From: Streptomyces sp. NA02950
Lineage (GTDB): Bacteria > Actinomycetota > Actinomycetes > Streptomycetales > Streptomycetaceae
Reading direction: 5' to 3'
Assembly: GCF_013364155.1 (NCBI RefSeq)
Contig: NZ_CP054916.1
Span: forward strand, 5,763,001-5,827,000
Length of the DNA stretch: 64,000 nucleotides
The notes beneath the pieces were generated by a model, which saw nothing but the letters and a program-made list of their open reading frames with translations, had not been told where the DNA came from and did no database searches. The translations under genes and the position numbers were made by a program. This document shows positions 59,777 through 64,000 of the stretch, in pieces. The first letter of the stretch is position 1, and each line of letters opens with the position of its first letter.

Positions 59777-61105
59777 ATGAAGCTGTCCAAGCCCCCCATG
59801 TTCTCCCGACGTGTCACCGCCCCCGCGGCGGCGCTGGTCCTGGCGGGGTTGACCGCCACCGCGTGCGCACCGTCCACGTCCGACAACAGCTCCAAGAACG
59901 ACGACAAGACCGGCACCATGCGGGTATGGCTCTTCCGCGAGGTCACCAACAAGCCGAAAGAGGATGTGGTCGACGACGCCGTTGCCAAGTTCGAAAAGGA
60001 ACATGACGGCGTAAAGGTCGATGTCAGCTACATTCCCGTCAACACCCGGGCACAGAAGGTCAAGGCGGCCTTCAACGATCCCAAGAGCGCACCCGATCTG
60101 ATCGAGTACGGCAACACCGACACCGCCGGCTATGTGAAGGACGGCGGACTGCTCGACATCAGCAAGGAGTTCGGCGCCTGGGACGAGGCCATGAACACCG
60201 ACCCGACCACGGAGTACTCGGTCACCATCGGCGGCAAGGTGTACGGCGCGCCGCTCTTCGTCGGGGTACGGGCGCTCTATTACCGCAAGGACGTCTTCAA
60301 GGACCTCGGCCTCAAGCCGCCGGCCACCCAGGACGAGTTGATTTCCACCGCGAAGAAGATCCGCGCCAAGCGTCCGAATATGTACGGTCTCGCGGTGGGT
60401 GGTGCCTCCACCTACGCCGCGATGCCGTTTATCTGGGCCAATGGCGGCGACATCGCGACGGAAAAGGGCAAGTTCGGCTCCAATCAGTACGACGCGGCCA
60501 TTGACAGCGCCGACGCCAAAAAGGGCATCAAGGCGTACAGCTCGCTCTTCGGCAACGACAACTGCCCGGCCGCCAAGTGCGCCCAGTGGGGCGGCAACGA
60601 CACCGTCCAGGCGTTCGCCTCGGGCAAGGCGGCCATGGCGATCGCCGGTGACTTCAACCACCAGGCCATCGAGGCGGGCAAGAGCAAGGGCAAGTACGCG
60701 GTGATCCCGCTGCCCGGCGTCAAGAAGGGGCAGGTGGCCCCCGCGTTCGCAGGTGGGAACAATCTGGGCATCCTCAAGAGCACCAGCCACCGCACCCTCT
60801 CGGTGGAGCTGCTGAAGACCCTCGCGGGCAAGAAGACGCAGGCGAAGCTGTTCGACGCGATGGGCTTCCTGCCCACCTTCACCGACGTCCGGGGCGCGGC
60901 CGCGCACAAGGAGCCGTTCGTCAAGCCGTTCGTCAAGACGCTCTCGGACAGCGCCAAGTTCGTCCCCGCACATCCCGGCTGGGCCTCGATCGATGCCCAG
61001 CTGGTGCTGCCCACCATGTTCCAGGAGGTCATCAGCGGCCGTAAGAGCGTCGATGACGCGGCCTCCGACGCGGCGAAGAAGATGGACGAGGCCTTCGAAC
61101 AGTGA
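59777..61105 (+). CDS. Extracellular sugar-binding lipoprotein of ABC importer
   Basis: A 442-residue CUT1 binding protein from the ATG at 59777. The signal peptide ends in a lipobox with cysteine near residue 33 (LTATACAPS), so it is membrane-anchored outside the cell. Family features include GTMRVWLFREVTNKP, SAPDLIEYGNTDTAGYVKDG and AMAIAGDFNHQAI. The hexosaminidase at the end of the operon suggests N-acetylglucosamine or chito-oligosaccharide as ligand. First gene of a four-gene operon, with a strong palindrome just upstream of its start. Confidence 0.93.
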   Translation: MKLSKPPMFSRRVTAPAAALVLAGLTATACAPSTSDNSSKNDDKTGTMRVWLFREVTNKPKEDVVDDAVAKFEKEHDGVKVDVSYIPVNTRAQKVKAAFNDPKSAPDLIEYGNTDTAGYVKDGGLLDISKEFGAWDEAMNTDPTTEYSVTIGGKVYGAPLFVGVRALYYRKDVFKDLGLKPPATQDELISTAKKIRAKRPNMYGLAVGGASTYAAMPFIWANGGDIATEKGKFGSNQYDAAIDSADAKKGIKAYSSLFGNDNCPAAKCAQWGGNDTVQAFASGKAAMAIAGDFNHQAIEAGKSKGKYAVIPLPGVKKGQVAPAFAGGNNLGILKSTSHRTLSVELLKTLAGKKTQAKLFDAMGFLPTFTDVRGAAAHKEPFVKPFVKTLSDSAKFVPAHPGWASIDAQLVLPTMFQEVISGRKSVDDAASDAAKKMDEAFEQ

Positions 61106-62070
61106 GTCCCGGCACCACCACCAAGCACGCCAGGCCGCGTCGCGCGGCCAGGAACGGAGCCGTGGGGGGAGCCAGGCCGCGGGGGGCCTGGACTCCCTGG
61201 CTCTACCTCGCCCCGGCCCTCGTGGTCCTGGGCGGGCTGCTCGTCTACCCCATCTACCAGCTCGGGCTGATCTCCTTCCTGGAGTACACCCAGGCACAGG
61301 TGAGCGGCGGTGAGCCGACCACCTTCCAGGGCTTCGCCAACTACTCCCAGCTCTTCGGCGACAGCCAGTTCTGGGAGGTCACGACCGCCACCCTGGTCTT
61401 CGCCGCCGTCTGCGTGGTCTCCACCCTCACGGTGGGCTGCGCGCTGGCGGTGCTGCTCACCCGGGTCCGGGCGCTGCCGCGGCTGGCGCTGATGCTCGCC
61501 GCGCTCGGCGCCTGGGCCACCCCGGGCATCACCGGCTCCACCGTCTGGGTCTTCCTCTTCGACCCCGACTACGGACCGGTCAACAAGGTCCTGGTGTGGC
61601 TCGGGCTCTCCGGCTTCGAGGACTTCTCCTGGACCTACGACCGCTACAGCGCCTTCGCGCTGGTGCTGTTCGAAGTGGTCTGGTGCTCGTTCCCGTTCGT
61701 CATGGTCACCGTCTACGCGGGCATCAAGGCCATCCCGGGGGAGGTCCTGGAGGCCGCCTCGCTCGACGGCGCCTCCCACTGGCGGACCTGGCGCTCGGTC
61801 ATGGCGCCCATGCTCCGGCCGATCCTGATCGTGGTCACCATCCAGTCGATCATCTGGGACTTCAAGATCTTCACCCAGATCTATGTGATGACCGACGGCG
61901 GCGGGATCGCCGGCCAGAACCTCACGCTCAACGTGTACGCGTACCAGAAGGCGTTCGCGTCCTCGCAGTACAGCCTGGGCTCGGCGATCGGCGTGGTGAT
62001 GCTGCTGATCCTGCTGGTGATCACCCTGGTCTATCTGCGACTGCTGCGACGTCAGGGAGAAGAACTGTGA
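61102..62070 (+). CDS. Sugar ABC transporter permease (MalF type)
   Basis: A 322-residue membrane permease with about six hydrophobic segments and the EAA loop EVLEAASLDGASHWRTWRSV near 215-234. The GTG start overlaps the binding-protein stop by four bases (GTGA). Unlike the permease at 16917-18284 it has no large external insert. It forms the channel with the next gene product; no ATPase is in the operon, so MsiK is the likely energiser. Confidence 0.93.
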   Translation: MSPGTTTKHARPRRAARNGAVGGARPRGAWTPWLYLAPALVVLGGLLVYPIYQLGLISFLEYTQAQVSGGEPTTFQGFANYSQLFGDSQFWEVTTATLVFAAVCVVSTLTVGCALAVLLTRVRALPRLALMLAALGAWATPGITGSTVWVFLFDPDYGPVNKVLVWLGLSGFEDFSWTYDRYSAFALVLFEVVWCSFPFVMVTVYAGIKAIPGEVLEAASLDGASHWRTWRSVMAPMLRPILIVVTIQSIIWDFKIFTQIYVMTDGGGIAGQNLTLNVYAYQKAFASSQYSLGSAIGVVMLLILLVITLVYLRLLRRQGEEL

Positions 62071-62936
62071 GCCGTTCCCGCGCCCGGCTGCGGGTGCGCC
62101 GCCCCTGGCGGCTGCTGGCCGAGGCCACGGCGCTGCTGGTGGCCGCCGTGGTCGCCTTCCCGCTCTACTGGATGGTGCTGTCCGCCTTCAAACCCGAGGG
62201 CGAGATCCAGTCCACCGAGCCCCGCCCCTGGACCACCTCGCCCTCGCTGGACTCCTTCCGGCGCGTCTTCGAACAGCAGGACTTCGGGCGCTACTTCCTC
62301 AACAGCCTGTTCGTGGCCGCCGTGGTGGTGGTGGTCTCCGCACTGATCGCCTTTCTCGCCGCGACCGCGGTCACCCGCTTCCGCTTCCGGCTCCGCACCA
62401 CGCTGCTGATCATGTTCCTGGTCGCCCAGATGGTGCCGATCGAGGCGCTGACCATCCCGATGTTCTTCCTGATGCGGGACCTGGGGGAGACGGTGCCGGG
62501 CATCGGGCTCAACACCCTGGGCTCGCTGATCGTGCCGCACATCGCCTTCTCGCTGCCGTTCGCCATCTGGATGCTGCGCGGCTTCGTCAAGGCCGTGCCC
62601 GAGTCGCTGGAGGAGGCGGCCCACCTCGACGGCGCCAGCCGCTCCCGCTTCCTGTGGCAGATCCTCTTCCCCCTGGTCTTCCCCGGACTTGTCGCGACGA
62701 GCGTCTTCTCCTTCATCTCCGCCTGGAACGACTTCCTCTTCGCCAAGTCCTTCATCATCAGCGCGACCGAGAACTCCACACTCCCGATGGCGCTGCTGGT
62801 CTTCTTCAAGGACGAGGGCAACGACTGGGGAGGGATCATGGCCGGGTCCACCGTCATGACCATCCCCGTGCTGGTCTTCTTCGTACTCGTACAGCGCCGA
62901 CTGGTCTCCGGGCTGGGCGGCGCGGTGAAGGACTAA
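62067..62936 (+). CDS. Carbohydrate ABC transporter permease (MalG type)
   Basis: A 289-residue permease with six hydrophobic segments, PLYWMVLSAFKPEGEI near residue 30, and the EAA loop ESLEEAAHLDGASRSRFLWQ near 180. It ends QRRLVSGLGGAVKD, the usual MalG-type terminus. The GTG start again overlaps the preceding stop by four bases (GTGA), so the three transporter genes are translated in a coupled series. Confidence 0.93.
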   Translation: MSRSRARLRVRRPWRLLAEATALLVAAVVAFPLYWMVLSAFKPEGEIQSTEPRPWTTSPSLDSFRRVFEQQDFGRYFLNSLFVAAVVVVVSALIAFLAATAVTRFRFRLRTTLLIMFLVAQMVPIEALTIPMFFLMRDLGETVPGIGLNTLGSLIVPHIAFSLPFAIWMLRGFVKAVPESLEEAAHLDGASRSRFLWQILFPLVFPGLVATSVFSFISAWNDFLFAKSFIISATENSTLPMALLVFFKDEGNDWGGIMAGSTVMTIPVLVFFVLVQRRLVSGLGGAVKD

Positions 62937-62948
62937 GGACGGACACCC

Positions 62949-64000
62949 ATGCCCGGACCCGCCGGCTCCACCTCCACCCCCGGCCCCATTCCCGACCCCG
63001 CGAAAGCCCCGGCCCACGGCCTGGTCCCGGCCCCGCGGCGGACCTGGGCCACCCTGTCCGGCGGCGAGGGCCCGCTCCTCGACGAGCACACCCGGATCGA
63101 GGCCCGCCCCGGCACCGAACGCGTGGCCCGCTGGCTGCGCGCCACCGTCGGGGCGGCCACCGGACTGCCCCTGGCCCCGCACGGCCCCGGAGACGGGGAC
63201 GGAGACGCGGACGGCGGCGGGGGCCGGGTCCTGCTGCGCCTCGACCCCGACCTGGAGCGCCGACTCGGCCCCGAGGGCCATCGCGTCGTGGTGGACGACC
63301 GGGGAACCGTCGTGGAGGGCGGCAGCGAGACCGGTGTCTTCTGGGGCGCCCAGACCTTCCGTCAGCTCCTCGGCCCGGACGCCTTCCGCCGGGCCCCCAT
63401 CGACCCCGCCCGGCACCAGTGGCGGCTGCCCGCCCTCGGCGTCGAGGACGCCCCCCGCTTCCGCTGGCGCGGTCTGATGCTCGACGTGGCGCGGCACTTC
63501 ATGCCCAAGGACGGCGTCTTCGCCTATGTCGACCTGCTCGCCGCGCACAAGCTCAATGTGCTGCATCTGCATCTCACCGATGACCAGGGCTGGCGGCTGG
63601 AGATCCGGCGCTATCCGAAGCTCACCGAGGTCGGCGGCTGGCGCCCGCGCACCAAACTGGGCCACCGCGCCTCACCCCTGTGGGACCCGCGCCCGCACGG
63701 CGGTCACTACACCCAGGACGACATCCGCGAGATCGTGGCCTACGCCGCCGAGCGGCACATCACCGTCGTACCCGAGATCGACATCCCCGGGCACTCGGGC
63801 GCCGCCATCGCCGCCTATCCGGAGCTGGGCAACTCCGATGTCGTGGACACCGCCTCCCTCGGCGTCCTCACCACCTGGCGCACCAATCCGAACGTACTCT
63901 CCCCCACCGACAACACGCTCCGTTTCTACGAGAACGTGCTGGAGGAGGTCCTCGAACTGTTCCCCGGCACCTTCGTCCACCTCGGCGGCGACGAGTGCCC
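62949..64000 (+). CDS. GH20 beta-N-acetylhexosaminidase (3' end outside window)
   Basis: Starts at the ATG at 62949, 12 bases after the permease stop; about 350 residues are visible before the window ends. An N-terminal GH20b domain (about 30-150) is followed by the TIM barrel: FRWRGLMLDVARHFMPKD near 172, LHLHLTDDQGWRLE near 200, VPEIDIPGHSGAA near 277 and the catalytic Asp-Glu pair in VHLGGDEC at the very edge. The enzyme acts through the substrate acetamido group and releases N-acetylhexosamine from chitin-derived oligosaccharides. No signal peptide is evident, so it may act on imported chito-oligosaccharides. Operon with the preceding ABC importer. Confidence 0.92.
   Translation, partial: MPGPAGSTSTPGPIPDPAKAPAHGLVPAPRRTWATLSGGEGPLLDEHTRIEARPGTERVARWLRATVGAATGLPLAPHGPGDGDGDADGGGGRVLLRLDPDLERRLGPEGHRVVVDDRGTVVEGGSETGVFWGAQTFRQLLGPDAFRRAPIDPARHQWRLPALGVEDAPRFRWRGLMLDVARHFMPKDGVFAYVDLLAAHKLNVLHLHLTDDQGWRLEIRRYPKLTEVGGWRPRTKLGHRASPLWDPRPHGGHYTQDDIREIVAYAAERHITVVPEIDIPGHSGAAIAAYPELGNSDVVDTASLGVLTTWRTNPNVLSPTDNTLRFYENVLEEVLELFPGTFVHLGGDEC

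Overview
The window is typical Streptomyces chromosome: about 70% G+C, strong third-position GC bias, GTG/TTG starts with GGAG-type ribosome sites, DUF397/XRE-DUF5753 gene pairs, an LAXTG sortase substrate and SigU-type sigma genes. The order pkaA-pkaB-prfB-LAETG protein-ftsE-ftsX-S41 peptidase-smpB-ssrA ... narK-nnaR ... sigU-rsuA-helD-malic enzyme-hup-murA-yqgE-DUF3039-sugar ABC operon-hexosaminidase matches, from memory, the SCO2974 to SCO2943 segment of S. coelicolor, so the right two thirds is core genome.

Layout. (1) 1-10183, minus strand: cell-wall polymer (teichoic/teichulosonic-type) synthesis: a cytidylyltransferase cut by the window start, a GT2 glycosyltransferase, a membrane CDP-glycerol glycerophosphotransferase, an FkbM methyltransferase, a Stealth phosphotransferase and a GT2/CDP-glycerol transferase fusion. 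(2) 10332-15969: an accessory patch holding the wreck of a graspetide (omega-ester RiPP) cluster with an intact precursor, two XRE-DUF5753 regulators with DUF6879/DUF397 partners, a frameshifted winged-helix gene and a SpoIIAB-like ATPase. (3) 16039-19667, minus: a carbohydrate ABC importer without its own ATPase; one permease has a large external insert. (4) 19933-28106: a giant FHA plus FtsK/EssC-like protein, divergent from two membrane Ser/Thr kinases. (5) 28147-34747: prfB, a wall-anchored LAETG protein, ftsEX, an S41 protease, smpB and ssrA (tmRNA). (6) 34793-36712: a group II intron with maturase, lying directly against the ssrA terminator hairpin. (7) 36726-46241: SRPBCC/TetR divergent pair, a D-Ala-D-Ala carboxypeptidase, a secreted GH3 glycosidase, a 200-bp triple repeat derived from the end of an MFS gene, and the divergent MFS/LysR pair. 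(8) 46478-49307: narK and nnaR with GlnR-like boxes. (9) 49608-59643: sigU-rsuA, helD, a cold-shock gene, malic enzyme, hupA, murA, yqgE (ending in a MITE-like element), DUF3039 and a small unknown gene. (10) 59777-64000: a sugar ABC operon ending in a GH20 beta-N-acetylhexosaminidase cut by the window end.

The most notable items are the decayed graspetide locus, three single-base frameshifts in the left quarter, the group II intron beside ssrA, the FHA-FtsK/kinase neighbourhood, GlnR-like arrays at narK and nnaR, and several perfect operator-like palindromes. No RNA gene other than ssrA and no CRISPR array was seen. Functions rest on motif recognition by eye; no database search was run.
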